From: Truepera radiovictrix DSM 17093 | GTDB taxonomy: Bacteria; Deinococcota; Deinococci; Deinococcales; Trueperaceae | DNA length: 64,000 nt | Direction of reading: 5' to 3' | Assembly (NCBI RefSeq): GCF_000092425.1 | Contig: NC_014221.1 | Span: 2,671,001-2,735,000 of the forward strand | Notes under the pieces: model-generated | What the model was told of the DNA's origin: nothing | What the model saw: only the letters and a program-made list of their open reading frames with translations | Databases searched by the model: none | In this document: positions 48,952-57,039 of the stretch, one piece after another | Layout of the letters: each line of letters opens with the position of its first letter | Position numbering within the stretch: the stretch's first letter is position 1 | Program-made: the position numbers and the translations under genes

Positions 48952-51618
48952 CTAAAAGGCGGCGCGCGGCCCCACCCCCAACCACACCCCGCCAGCGTAG
49001 CCGAGCGTCACCCCGAAGCTGACTGGCGTCCCGTAGCCGAGCACGGCGTCGAGCGAGGCCGTGAGGTCGGCCCCGACGTGCAGCGCGCCGTCCAGCCAGA
49101 GCCGCAACCGCGGCTCTAGGGTGACGCGCTCGGCGGCGTAGAGGCCGTCGCCGTAGCGGAGCGCGAGGGGAAGCGAGCGCCGCAACCCGAGCGTGCTGAG
49201 CACGGCGACGTCGGTCGCTGGCGCGGCGGGTAACGGCCAACGCGGGCGAAACCCCGCCAACCACGCCGCCTCCACCCCCCACCCCGCTTCGGTGCGCGCC
49301 ACCACCCCCTCCCCCCAGAGGCTTAACCCCCGCGCGGCGCTCCAGACCCCGTGGAGCGCCGCGCGCCCCCCCCGCACGCGGTACCCCCAGGGGTCGGTGC
49401 GCTCCTCGGCGAGCGCGGCGTGGGCGCTCGCCTCGAGAGCGCCGCGCGCAAGGGTGGGGTCCAGCAGCCTGAGCGCCGCCCCCTCGGCGCGGAGCGAGGC
49501 GGTGTAGCGGTCGAGGGGCAGGTACGCCCCCACATGGGCCCGCACCCCGAAGGCGGTCTCGCGGCGCCCCCCGCCCCCCGCGTAGGGCCAAGCGCCCGCC
49601 TGCACCCCGAAGCGCAGGGGGCGCGGCACCGCCCGCAGCACCTCGTACGCCCCGTAGTCGTAGCGCACGTAGCCGTAGAGGCCACTCGTGGCCGTCAGCG
49701 CGGTGTCGAAGCCGAGCACTGCGGCGTAGCTGTGCGCGGCGGAGTCGTCAAGGCCGAGCACGCTCACCTCGGCGGCGGCGCCGAAGGGCGCCACGCGCAG
49801 CTCCCCGGCGCTCGGCAGCCAACCGAAGGGGGCGAGGCTCGGCAGCGGCGTGTAGGGGCGCACGGGGAAGGGGCCGCGTTCGGGAGGCGCTGCCGGCGGC
49901 GTCTTTAGCGGCGGTGCGGCCGGCGCGAGAGCGTGCGGCGTGCGCTCTTGCAAGGCGTCGGCGGCGGATAAAAACGCCACGTCGTAACCGCCGCCACCTA
50001 GCGCTACGTACCAGACCCCCGTTCCCTCCGGGGAGGCCGCCGGGGCGAAGGCCCCCCCCAGGGTACGCGTCTGCTGCACGAGGCGCCCATCCGTGAGGGA
50101 GAGCTCGAAGAGCTCGGCGACCCCCTGCGGCCCCACCGCCCGAAAGAGGAGCGCCCTTTCGCCGCGCCACGCGGGCTCGAGCGCCTGCAGCTCGGGCGGG
50201 GTGAGCCAGCGCACCCCCCCCTCGGGGTCTAGCAGGGCGAGCCGCACCGCACCCCGCTGCCAGAGGCTCAGCGCCACCTGCCCCGCGGGGCTCACCGCCA
50301 CCCCCACCGGATGCACCCCCGGGGGCGCTGTCCAACGCGTGCGCACGTCGCCCTCACACCACGCGTCCAGGCGCGCCCGCTCGGGGGGAGCGTCGCGCAC
50401 GAAGAGCACGCACCCCTCGGGGGTAACCGCGGGGAGCTTGGCGCGCGCCCCGTTCGTGAGCTGCCGCTCGACCCCCGTGTGCACGTCGAGGGCGAAGAGC
50501 TCCGACAAGGTGCGGCCGGGCCGTGGGGCGACGCGCGCGTAGACGAGCGTGCGCGCGTCGAGCCAGGCGAGCGCCGTCGGCAACCGCCCCTCGAGGAGCG
50601 TGCGTTCGTCCTCGAGCGTGCCGCCGGGGCCGACCTCGGCGAGCTTGATCGCGGCCGGCCAGCTCACCCAAGCGAGCCTCCGGCCGTCCGGGCTCGGCGT
50701 CGGCGCGCGGGTATACCACCCCGTCGCGGTGCGCCGCGCCCCCACGCCGCGCACCTCGTGAAGCGCAGCGGCGCGCGTTCGGGCGCGCGCCAGCACCTCC
50801 GCGCGCCACGTCGCCCACTCGGCCTCTAGGTCCGTCCCGACCGCCTCGCGCCACGCCGCCGCAAAGGGGCGCAGCACCCCCCCGGCGTTAAAGGCGCGCA
50901 GGCTCGCCAGCACGGCCCCGAAGCCGTGTCGGGTGATCAGGGCGTCCGTAAAGGCGCCGCCGAAGAGGTACTGCGCCTGCGCCCCCGGCCACCCGCTAAA
51001 GGTCGCGAGGCTCACCTCGGGCAACGTCGGCCACCTTCCGGCGAGGGCAACGCTCTCCAAAAGCCCGCGGGTCAGGGCGGCGTCGCGGCGCCCCCCCGCG
51101 GTAAAGGTGCTCTCGGCCCACACCGCTAGCCCCTCGATAAGCCACGCCGGGGGCGGGGTCGCCGCCGTCTCCCCCACCAGGCCCAGGCGCGGCGCGCCGC
51201 GGCCCTCCAAAAAGGCGAACTGCAGCACGTGCGTGAGCTCGTGCACCAGGAGCAGCGCAAGGTCGCTCTCGGCGCCGTAGCCGAGCGCCGTGTCGGTCGG
51301 AAACAGCGCCCGCAGCCCCACGTTGGGTCGCGGCAGCGCGGAGGCGAGGCCGTTGTAGACGTCCGTCTCCCCCTCGACGCGGAGCGTCACGGGTGGGGCG
51401 GAGCCGAACAGGGGTTCCAGCACGTCGAGCGCTGCTTCGGCTTCGCGCGCCACGCGCTGGGCGTAGGCTAAGAGCGCCGGGTCCTCAAAAAGCACCCGCA
51501 CGCGCGGCGCGGCGACCTCGTAAGCGGCGTGACGGGAGGGCGCTTCGGGGGTGTGACCGCCCGCCCAACCGACCAACAGGGCGCTCGCGGTGAGGAGCGT
51601 TACAGCAAGGGGGCGCAC
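48952..51618 (-). CDS. Exported zinc metalloprotease with propeller-like and outer-membrane barrel regions
   Basis: 888 residues. Signal peptide ~1-21. Residues ~35-280 resemble the gluzincin peptidase-MA/M1-like fold: zinc motif H126-E-L-T-H130 and third ligand E162 in WLIEGLAVWAES. Residues ~290-570 hold repeated TolB-like strands (SPDGRRLAWVS, LFALDVHTGVERQLTNG, ASPEGTGVWYVA), a likely beta-propeller. Residues ~610-888 look like an outer-membrane barrel, ending in aromatic F (VGPRAAF). GTG at 51618. It follows a GT2 gene by 16 bases. The substrate is unknown; the fusion suggests a cell-surface protease. Confidence 0.82.
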   Translation of the reverse strand: MRPLAVTLLTASALLVGWAGGHTPEAPSRHAAYEVAAPRVRVLFEDPALLAYAQRVAREAEAALDVLEPLFGSAPPVTLRVEGETDVYNGLASALPRPNVGLRALFPTDTALGYGAESDLALLLVHELTHVLQFAFLEGRGAPRLGLVGETAATPPPAWLIEGLAVWAESTFTAGGRRDAALTRGLLESVALAGRWPTLPEVSLATFSGWPGAQAQYLFGGAFTDALITRHGFGAVLASLRAFNAGGVLRPFAAAWREAVGTDLEAEWATWRAEVLARARTRAAALHEVRGVGARRTATGWYTRAPTPSPDGRRLAWVSWPAAIKLAEVGPGGTLEDERTLLEGRLPTALAWLDARTLVYARVAPRPGRTLSELFALDVHTGVERQLTNGARAKLPAVTPEGCVLFVRDAPPERARLDAWCEGDVRTRWTAPPGVHPVGVAVSPAGQVALSLWQRGAVRLALLDPEGGVRWLTPPELQALEPAWRGERALLFRAVGPQGVAELFELSLTDGRLVQQTRTLGGAFAPAASPEGTGVWYVALGGGGYDVAFLSAADALQERTPHALAPAAPPLKTPPAAPPERGPFPVRPYTPLPSLAPFGWLPSAGELRVAPFGAAAEVSVLGLDDSAAHSYAAVLGFDTALTATSGLYGYVRYDYGAYEVLRAVPRPLRFGVQAGAWPYAGGGGRRETAFGVRAHVGAYLPLDRYTASLRAEGAALRLLDPTLARGALEASAHAALAEERTDPWGYRVRGGRAALHGVWSAARGLSLWGEGVVARTEAGWGVEAAWLAGFRPRWPLPAAPATDVAVLSTLGLRRSLPLALRYGDGLYAAERVTLEPRLRLWLDGALHVGADLTASLDAVLGYGTPVSFGVTLGYAGGVWLGVGPRAAF

Positions 51619-51634
51619 GTACCTCGGGGGCCCC

Positions 51635-52771
51635 TCACACCCGGTTGCGCTTGAGCTGCTCGAGCGGGTAAAAGGTCCCGCGCCAGGTGATCCCCCCGTA
51701 GCGCAGCGCCCGCAGCATCGACGCCAGCGCCGCGTAGCTCAGCACGGCGACCCCAAAAGGGTGCAGCAGGGCGTACCACGCCGGCAGCTTGCAGAGGCGG
51801 GCGTTGTAGCGGTAGACGAGCGCGATGTTGAGCAGGACCAGCGCGTAAAGCAGCCGCGTCAGCCCCGAGGTCATCAGCACCGCGGCGAAGGGGAGGATGT
51901 GGGTCACCAGGAGCCCCGCGAGCGCCAGCAGCAGCCAGGCGGGGGAGTACGCAAAACCCGCGAAGGCGTTTTTGCGCAGGCCGCGGATCGCCTCACCTAC
52001 GCTCCCGTACCACGCGACCCGCATGAGCTCGGGGGCCAGCACCACCCCCTGGCGAAAGCCCGCGCGCTTGACGAGTTTGCCGAGCATCATGTCGTCATCG
52101 GGCCGCAGCGCGATGGGGCGGTGCCCGCCGATGGCGCCATACACCGAGCGCTTGAGGAGGTTAAAGGCGCCGATGCCGACAAAACGCTTTGAGCGCGGCC
52201 GCGCGACCCGCCAGAGGCCGCTATAGAAACCGAACAGGAGCGTGAACACGGCGACGAACGACCCCAGCCAGGGGCTTTTCGCGACCATCCGTGGGAGCGC
52301 CGCGAGGTGGTCTAGGCCCGCGTCCTGGGCGAACGCCACCGCCGCGCGCAGCGCCCCCGGCGCGAACTGCACGTCGGCGTCGGTGAAAAGCAGCCACTCG
52401 CCGCGCGCCACCTGCGCCCCGCGCCACAGGGCGTGATTTTTACCGAGCCACCCTTCGGGGAGCCGCGACACGTGGAGCACCCGGAGCTGCGGGTGCTGCG
52501 CGCGCAGCGCCTCTAAGATCTCCCCCGTGCGGTCGGTTGAACGGTCGTTGAGGGCGACGACCTCGAGCCCCGGATAGTCTTGCTCGAGCACCGAGGTGAG
52601 CCCCGCGCGAATCGTCGCCTCTTCGTTGAGCGCGGGGACGACGACCGTCAGGGTGGGGAGCGCCCGGGTCTGGGGGTGCGCGCGCAGGTGCGGCACGCGG
52701 CGCATGCCCCAGAACCAGTCGAGGCTCAGGGCGACCCACAGCAGCAGGGTGATCGCGGCGAGCGGGAGCAC
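51635..52771 (-). CDS. Family 2 glycosyltransferase
   Basis: 378 residues. One N-terminal membrane segment (~3-20) precedes a GT-A domain: VVPALNEEATI, nucleotide-binding LNDRSTDRTGEIL, DxD-type LLFTDADVQF, and PDDDMMLGKLVKRAG. Three C-terminal membrane helices follow (~275-365). The WLGKNHALWRGA block matches GT2 enzymes of carotenoid or lipid glycosylation, so a lipid acceptor is plausible. GTG at 52771 lies 6-7 bases after a TATGCT box. Probably co-transcribed with the downstream protease gene. Confidence 0.9.
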   Translation of the reverse strand: MLPLAAITLLLWVALSLDWFWGMRRVPHLRAHPQTRALPTLTVVVPALNEEATIRAGLTSVLEQDYPGLEVVALNDRSTDRTGEILEALRAQHPQLRVLHVSRLPEGWLGKNHALWRGAQVARGEWLLFTDADVQFAPGALRAAVAFAQDAGLDHLAALPRMVAKSPWLGSFVAVFTLLFGFYSGLWRVARPRSKRFVGIGAFNLLKRSVYGAIGGHRPIALRPDDDMMLGKLVKRAGFRQGVVLAPELMRVAWYGSVGEAIRGLRKNAFAGFAYSPAWLLLALAGLLVTHILPFAAVLMTSGLTRLLYALVLLNIALVYRYNARLCKLPAWYALLHPFGVAVLSYAALASMLRALRYGGITWRGTFYPLEQLKRNRV

Positions 52772-52832
52772 CCCCCCAGCATAATCGCCCCGCGAGGGTC
52801 GCGCGGGGCGGGGGCTACGGAGTGCACGTGGG

Positions 52833-53303
52833 TTAGGGGGCGGGCTCGAAGGGCACGTCGGGCTCGAGCCAGCAGAGCACCGCTGCGGGCAGCGTCGTTA
52901 CGAACAGCCAGACGCCCCAGAAGACGGCCTGCCGTTCGCTCGAGGTTTGCGGCAGCCAAAACAGCCCACTATCCGCGGCGAGGTAGCCGTAAAGCGCTGC
53001 AAACAAGACGCTCGCGCTAAGCACCCAGAACGAGACGCGAAACGCGCGGTCTCTTACGGCGAGCTGCCGCTCGTCGAGCATCCCCCCCGGTTGCGGCCAA
53101 AGCAGGACGAGCTGAAACACGCAGATCAGCACGTAACCGAGTACCGTCAGTAGGCCGAGCAGCAAAAGAAGGGCGAACCCCGCGCCACCGAGCGCTTTGC
53201 TGGGCTCCCAGAGGAGCACGAGTAGAAGGTAGGAAACGTATGTACCCACGACGCTGATGCGGCGAACGAAACGGGATGTCCAGAGGTGAACACCACGATG
53301 CAT
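52833..53303 (-). CDS. LDERQ-motif membrane protein (copy 3)
   Basis: 156 residues with four predicted membrane segments. Between the second and third is the cytoplasmic-looking motif LDERQLAVRDRAFRVSFW (~76-93), and the protein ends CWLEPDVPFEPAP. Both features are shared with the next two upstream genes, so these are paralogues. The family resembles the small DUF2178-like membrane proteins with a D-E-R loop that sit next to XRE regulators. Function unknown. It is separated from copy 2 by about 130 bases, unlike the tight copy 1-copy 2 overlap. Confidence 0.75.
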   Translation of the reverse strand: MHRGVHLWTSRFVRRISVVGTYVSYLLLVLLWEPSKALGGAGFALLLLLGLLTVLGYVLICVFQLVLLWPQPGGMLDERQLAVRDRAFRVSFWVLSASVLFAALYGYLAADSGLFWLPQTSSERQAVFWGVWLFVTTLPAAVLCWLEPDVPFEPAP

Positions 53304-53432
53304 AGGCGCACACTCCTTCGGCGCGGACGCGCAGACGTTACCGCGTCACAGCGGGCTCGAGATCCAGGCTTCCGGCGCGGCGCGCTGCAGCCCCGAGAGG
53401 TGAGGGCTAGGGAAGCTTTCGGTAGCATGGAT

Positions 53433-53882
53433 CTACGCCTTTGACGGACGAGAAAGCTCCTCAGTGGGCGGGTCGGGCTCGAGCCAGGCGGTTAGCGACA
53501 GCGGCAACCAACCAGCGGCGAAGAGCAGAAAGACAAAAGCAGCCCTGTACACCTCCGTAGACGTTGGCGGAGTCGCTGGTTCAAAAAGGAGACAGATGGC
53601 GACAAGCGCGGCGATCACCAAACAGAGCGCCCGGTACGCCCGAAAGTAGACATGCGCCTTAAAGGCGCGCTGGCGCTCATCGAGGCGCGCGTGACCGAGA
53701 TGGACGACGCGTCCCGTCGCGCGGTCGAGCCACACGCTGAGCAGCAGGGAGAGTGCAAGACCCCCCATCCAGAGCCAAGTGGGCAGACCGAAGAGTAGCG
53801 CCCATAAAACTAGCGGCAGCGACACGAGCCACTGCGCGAGTACGACGAGGCGGCGCAGCGCACGGGGTAAAAAGAGCGTCAC
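53433..53882 (-). CDS. LDERQ-motif membrane protein (copy 2)
   Basis: 149 residues with four predicted membrane segments and the loop motif ARLDERQRAFKAHVYFRAYR (~65-84). C-terminus reads TAWLEPDPPTEELSRPSKA. Paralogous to the flanking copies by motif, topology and length, with otherwise diverged sequence. GTG at 53882 overlaps the end of copy 1 by four bases (GTGA), indicating translational coupling. Confidence 0.78.
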   Translation of the reverse strand: MTLFLPRALRRLVVLAQWLVSLPLVLWALLFGLPTWLWMGGLALSLLLSVWLDRATGRVVHLGHARLDERQRAFKAHVYFRAYRALCLVIAALVAICLLFEPATPPTSTEVYRAAFVFLLFAAGWLPLSLTAWLEPDPPTEELSRPSKA

Positions 53883-54343
53883 GAAGTCCGCTCCGCACTC
53901 AAGGCGTCCGGCTCATCCGGGGTGGGGTCGGGCTCGAGCCAAGCGACGATCCACGTCGGGAGCATCAGGGCGGCGAGCCCCGCGGCGGCGACGAGCATCC
54001 GCCAAGGGCCCGTAAAGGCCGCCGGGTAGCCCCCCAGGAGCGCAAGCAGCGCGAGCACGTACCAGCTCACGGCGGGGTAGGCGGCGCGGTGGGCGCGGTC
54101 GCGCACCGCCTGCTGGCGCTCGTCGAGCGCGCGGTCGGGGAGCGCATCGACGAAACCGACGCTCCAGCTGAGCCCCGCGCTGCCGAGCGCGTAGCACCCG
54201 ATGAGCGCCCAGAGCGCCAGCCCGCTCACCCCTGCGAGCGCGACGAGCACCCCGGCGGCGAGCACGGCGGCGGAGGCGAGTACGAGCGCGCGCCGCTGGC
54301 GGCGTGAGAGCGCTCGGTAGGCGGTCGTGCGTGGTGAGGTCAT
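53879..54343 (-). CDS. LDERQ-motif membrane protein (copy 1)
   Basis: 154 residues with four predicted membrane segments. Loop motif RALDERQQAVRDRAHRAAYP (~72-91) and tail VAWLEPDPTPDEPDAL match the two downstream copies. ATG at 54343 follows AAAGGAGAG and lies 34 bases after the XRE regulator's stop, so regulator and membrane protein probably share a transcript. No enzymatic motif is visible; the invariant D-E-R-Q loop is the likely functional site (inference). Confidence 0.8.
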   Translation of the reverse strand: MTSPRTTAYRALSRRQRRALVLASAAVLAAGVLVALAGVSGLALWALIGCYALGSAGLSWSVGFVDALPDRALDERQQAVRDRAHRAAYPAVSWYVLALLALLGGYPAAFTGPWRMLVAAAGLAALMLPTWIVAWLEPDPTPDEPDALSAERTS

Positions 54344-54377
54344 CTCTCTCCTTTGGGGTAGCTGCGGCGGTGCCGGG

Positions 54378-54659
54378 TCAGCGGTCGGGGTCGTCGCTGG
54401 CCTCGCCGTTGCGGTGGGCGTAGAGCGATTCGCTCAAAGGTTTCAGCGGCTCCGTCGAAAAAATCGCCTCGATCGGCAGCCCGAAAAGCTTGGCGAAGCG
54501 AAAGGCGAGCTCGAGGCTGGGGTTGTAGTCGCCGCGCTCCAAGTAACCGATGGTTTGGTAGTTCACCCCCACGGCGTCCGCGAGCGCTTGCCGCGAGAGC
54601 CCCCGCTCGGCGCGCAACACGGCCAGGCGGTTGTAGATGGTGGTTTTCTGGGTCGGCAC
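54378..54659 (-). CDS. XRE-family helix-turn-helix regulator
   Basis: 93 residues. The HTH domain (~10-62: RLAVLRAERGLSRQALADAV, NYQTIGYLERGDYNPSLELA) is typical of the short YozG-like XRE proteins, followed by an LFGLPIEAIFSTEP segment and a charged tail. The start is GTG at 54659, four bases after a full AAGGAGGTGAT anti-SD match. Its promoter contains a perfect inverted repeat between -35 and -10, so it probably represses itself and the following LDERQ genes. Confidence 0.9.
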   Translation of the reverse strand: MPTQKTTIYNRLAVLRAERGLSRQALADAVGVNYQTIGYLERGDYNPSLELAFRFAKLFGLPIEAIFSTEPLKPLSESLYAHRNGEASDDPDR

Positions 54660-54685
54660 ATCACCTCCTTATTTGCTTGATACGT

Positions 54686-54714
54686 ATTGTTGTACATCTA
54701 CAACAGAATGTCAA
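54686..54714 (-). promoter_or_regulatory. Promoter and embedded operator of the XRE-LDERQ operon
   Basis: On the minus strand TTGACA (54709-54714), 17 bases, AACAAT (54686-54691). The spacer holds TGTTGTA-GATG-TACAACA (54688-54705), a perfect 7-bp inverted repeat that reaches the -10 box. A bound regulator would block polymerase. Confidence 0.75.
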
Positions 54715-54740
54715 GTCCAACCGAAAGTGTCGCGGGTCGG

Positions 54741-54746
54741 TACAAT
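54741..54746 (+). promoter_or_regulatory. -10 box of truB
   Basis: TACAAT lies five bases before the truB ATG, with no ribosome site; a leaderless start. The surrounding 15 bases are nearly identical to those before the gene at 63674. Confidence 0.7.
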
Positions 54747-54751
54747 GCGCC

Positions 54752-55657
54752 ATGCCCGTCTACATCGTCGATAAACCCTTGGGGCTCACCTCGCACGACG
54801 TGGTCGCGCACGCGCGCAAGGCGCTTAGGACGCGTCAGGTCGGCCACGCGGGGACGCTCGACCCGCTCGCGACGGGGGTGCTCGTGCTGCTCACCCACGA
54901 GGCGACCAAGCTCTCCCCCTTTCTGAGCGGCTCGGACAAGGCGTACCTGGCGTGGGTCGCGTTCGGCGCGAGCACCCCGACCTTGGACACCGAGGGGCCC
55001 ATCAGCGAGACGGGCGACGCCTCGCAGCTCACGGCCGAACGCGTCGCGGCGGCGCTGCCGCCCTTTTTAGCGCTCACCGAGCAGAGGCCGCCGCAGTACT
55101 CGGCGGTCAAGCGGGGCGGGGTCAAGGGGTATGAAGCGGCGCGACGCGGGGAGGCGCTCGAGCTCGGCGCGCGGCCGGCGGGGTACCGGCGGCTCGAGCT
55201 GCTCGGCTTCGCCCCCACCCGCGACGCCCTGCCTAGCCCCGTCCCCGCGACCCTACCCGAACCGCTCGGCGCTCTCCCCACAGCGCTCCTTAAGCTCGAG
55301 GTGCGAGCCGGCACCTACGTCCGCGCCTTCGCCAGGGATCTCGGCGCCGCGCTCGGCGTCCCCGCCCACCTCGCCGGCCTCGTCCGGACGCGCGCGGGGC
55401 GGTTTTCCCTCGCCGACGCGCTCCCCCTAACCGCGCTCGGCGAGGCCGCGGGTCGCCCCCTCGCCGACGCGCTCCCCTACCCCTTGCTCACGCTCAGCCA
55501 ACAGGAGGCGCTGCGGGTGCGGCAGGGCCAACCCCCCGCGCTGCGTGAGGCGCTCGACGTCGGTGCCCGCGTCGGCCTCGTCGACCCCGAGGGCCAGCTC
55601 GTCGCCGTCGCCGAACGCCAGGAAGGCCGGCTTAAACTGCTGCGGGTGTGGGTGTAA
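54752..55657 (+). CDS. truB: tRNA pseudouridine(55) synthase
   Basis: About 301 residues. Makes the universal pseudouridine 55 in the tRNA T loop. The catalytic Asp is in HAGTLDPLATGVL (~D36-41 region), preceded by DKPLGLTSHDVV; KAYLAWVAFGASTPTLDTEG, QRPPQYSAVKRGGVKGYEAAR and the EVRAGTYVRAFARDLG strand are all typical. The C-terminal part (LSQQEALRVRQGQP... LVAVAERQEG) is a PUA-like domain. ATG at 54752 is set by the TACAAT box five bases upstream. It diverges from the XRE operon. Confidence 0.95.
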   Translation: MPVYIVDKPLGLTSHDVVAHARKALRTRQVGHAGTLDPLATGVLVLLTHEATKLSPFLSGSDKAYLAWVAFGASTPTLDTEGPISETGDASQLTAERVAAALPPFLALTEQRPPQYSAVKRGGVKGYEAARRGEALELGARPAGYRRLELLGFAPTRDALPSPVPATLPEPLGALPTALLKLEVRAGTYVRAFARDLGAALGVPAHLAGLVRTRAGRFSLADALPLTALGEAAGRPLADALPYPLLTLSQQEALRVRQGQPPALREALDVGARVGLVDPEGQLVAVAERQEGRLKLLRVWV

Positions 55658-55716
55658 CGGCGCGTCGCCGTCAACCCCACAGGGGCGTTGTCTGGCAACC
55701 CAATGCGGGGCGTATA

Positions 55717-55760
55717 CAGGCGCGCGCGCCTGACATAAACTGGGGCTAGTTCCGTATACA
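55717..55760 (+). promoter_or_regulatory. Palindrome and candidate promoter upstream of ald
   Basis: CAGGCGCGCGCGCCTG (55717-55732) is a perfect 16-bp palindrome. It overlaps CTGACA (55730-55735), a -35-like box; TATACA (55755-55760) is the likely -10 with a 19-base spacer. CGTATACAGG occurs twice (55711-55720 and 55753-55762), flanking the element. Probably a regulated promoter, for example by an Lrp/AsnC-type protein (inference). Confidence 0.5.
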
Positions 55761-55771
55761 GGAGTGTAGCT

Positions 55772-56899
55772 ATGAATATCGGTATCCCCAAAGAGGTCAA
55801 ACGGCACGAGTACCGCGTCTCGGCCACCCCCGGCATCGTGGGGGCGCTCGTCAAGCGCGGGCACACGGTCGTGGTCGAGAGCGGCGCGGGCGAGGGCAGC
55901 TCGTTCGAGGACGCCGCCTACGAAGCGGCGGGCGCGCGCATCGTCGGGAGCGCGGCGGAGGCGTGGGCGCAGGAGATGGTCCTCAAGGTCAAAGAGCCCG
56001 TGGCGCAGGAGTACGGCTTTTTACGCGACGACCTGCTGCTCTTTACCTACCTCCACCTCGCCGCCGACAGACCTCTCACCGAGGCGCTCTTGGCCGCCGG
56101 AACGACCGCCATCGCCTACGAGACGGTGCAGCTCCCCAACGGGACGCTGCCGCTGCTCACGCCCATGAGCGAGGTCGCCGGGCGCATGGCCCCGCAGGTC
56201 GGCGCGTACCACTTGGAGCGCTTTCTGGGGGGTCGCGGGGTCCTCTTGGGGGGTGTACCGGGGGTCCAAGCGGGTGAGGTCGTCATCTTGGGGGGCGGCG
56301 TCGTCGGGACAAACGCCGCGAAGATCGCTCTCGGTCTGGGCGCGCGGGTGAGCATCATGGACATCTCGCACGCGCGGCTGCAGTACCTCGACGACGTCTT
56401 CGGCGGGCGCGTGCAGACCCTGGCCAGCAACCCGGGCAACATCGCCGAGGCCGTGCAGCGCGCCGACTTGCTGATCGGGGCGGTGCTCATCCCCGGCGCC
56501 AAAGCGCCGCACCTCGTCACCCGCGAGATGCTCGCGACCATGAAGCGCGGGAGCGTCATCGTCGACGTCGCCGTCGATCAGGGGGGGTGCATCGAGACGA
56601 TCCGCCCGACCACCCACGACGAACCCACCTACGTGGTCGACGGGGTGGTTCACTACGGCGTCGCCAACATGCCGGGGGCGGTACCCAACACGAGCACGGT
56701 CGCGCTCTCCAACCAGACGCTGCCCTACACCCTCGCGCTCGCCGAAAAGGGCCTAGGGGCGCTTCACGAGGACCGCGCCCTGCTGCAGGGGCTCAACACC
56801 CACAAGGGGCAGCTGACCTACAAAGCCGTCGGGGAAGCGTTCGGCATCGCGACCGTGGCGCCGGAGACCGCGCTCGCCGAGGCGCCGCTGCTGGCCTGA
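55772..56899 (+). CDS. ald: Alanine dehydrogenase
   Basis: 375 residues. NAD-dependent interconversion of alanine and pyruvate plus ammonia. Opening IGIPKEVKRHEYRVSATP with catalytic/substrate Arg and Lys, MVLKVKEP (Lys ~75), LFTYLHLAADRPLTEAL with the catalytic His (~96), and the Rossmann motif VVILGGGVVGTNAAKIA (~168-184) are intact; so is VVDVAVDQGGC with Asp (~270). ATG at 55772 follows an AGGAGT site. It is monocistronic between truB and a hairpin. Confidence 0.97.
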   Translation: MNIGIPKEVKRHEYRVSATPGIVGALVKRGHTVVVESGAGEGSSFEDAAYEAAGARIVGSAAEAWAQEMVLKVKEPVAQEYGFLRDDLLLFTYLHLAADRPLTEALLAAGTTAIAYETVQLPNGTLPLLTPMSEVAGRMAPQVGAYHLERFLGGRGVLLGGVPGVQAGEVVILGGGVVGTNAAKIALGLGARVSIMDISHARLQYLDDVFGGRVQTLASNPGNIAEAVQRADLLIGAVLIPGAKAPHLVTREMLATMKRGSVIVDVAVDQGGCIETIRPTTHDEPTYVVDGVVHYGVANMPGAVPNTSTVALSNQTLPYTLALAEKGLGALHEDRALLQGLNTHKGQLTYKAVGEAFGIATVAPETALAEAPLLA

Positions 56900-56969
56900 C
56901 GCGGGCCCCGACCCGGTGTTACCCAAAGCTCACCCAGAGCTCTCCCAAAGCTTTTAAGGTGGTGGCTTT

Positions 56970-56999
56970 AAGGTGGTGCGGTTTGGGCCGCACCACCTT
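56970..56999. terminator. Hairpin between ald and the DD-peptidase gene
   Basis: A perfect 12-bp stem AAGGTGGTGCGG/CCGCACCACCTT with a six-base loop lies between convergent genes, about 70 bases after ald. TTTAAGGTGGTG is directly repeated just upstream (~56954 and ~56968). T-runs on either side are weak, but it could act on both strands. Confidence 0.65.
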
Positions 57000-57039
57000 A
57001 TGTGGTTTCCTGATCTGGTTTGTACCTTTGGCGGCCACC

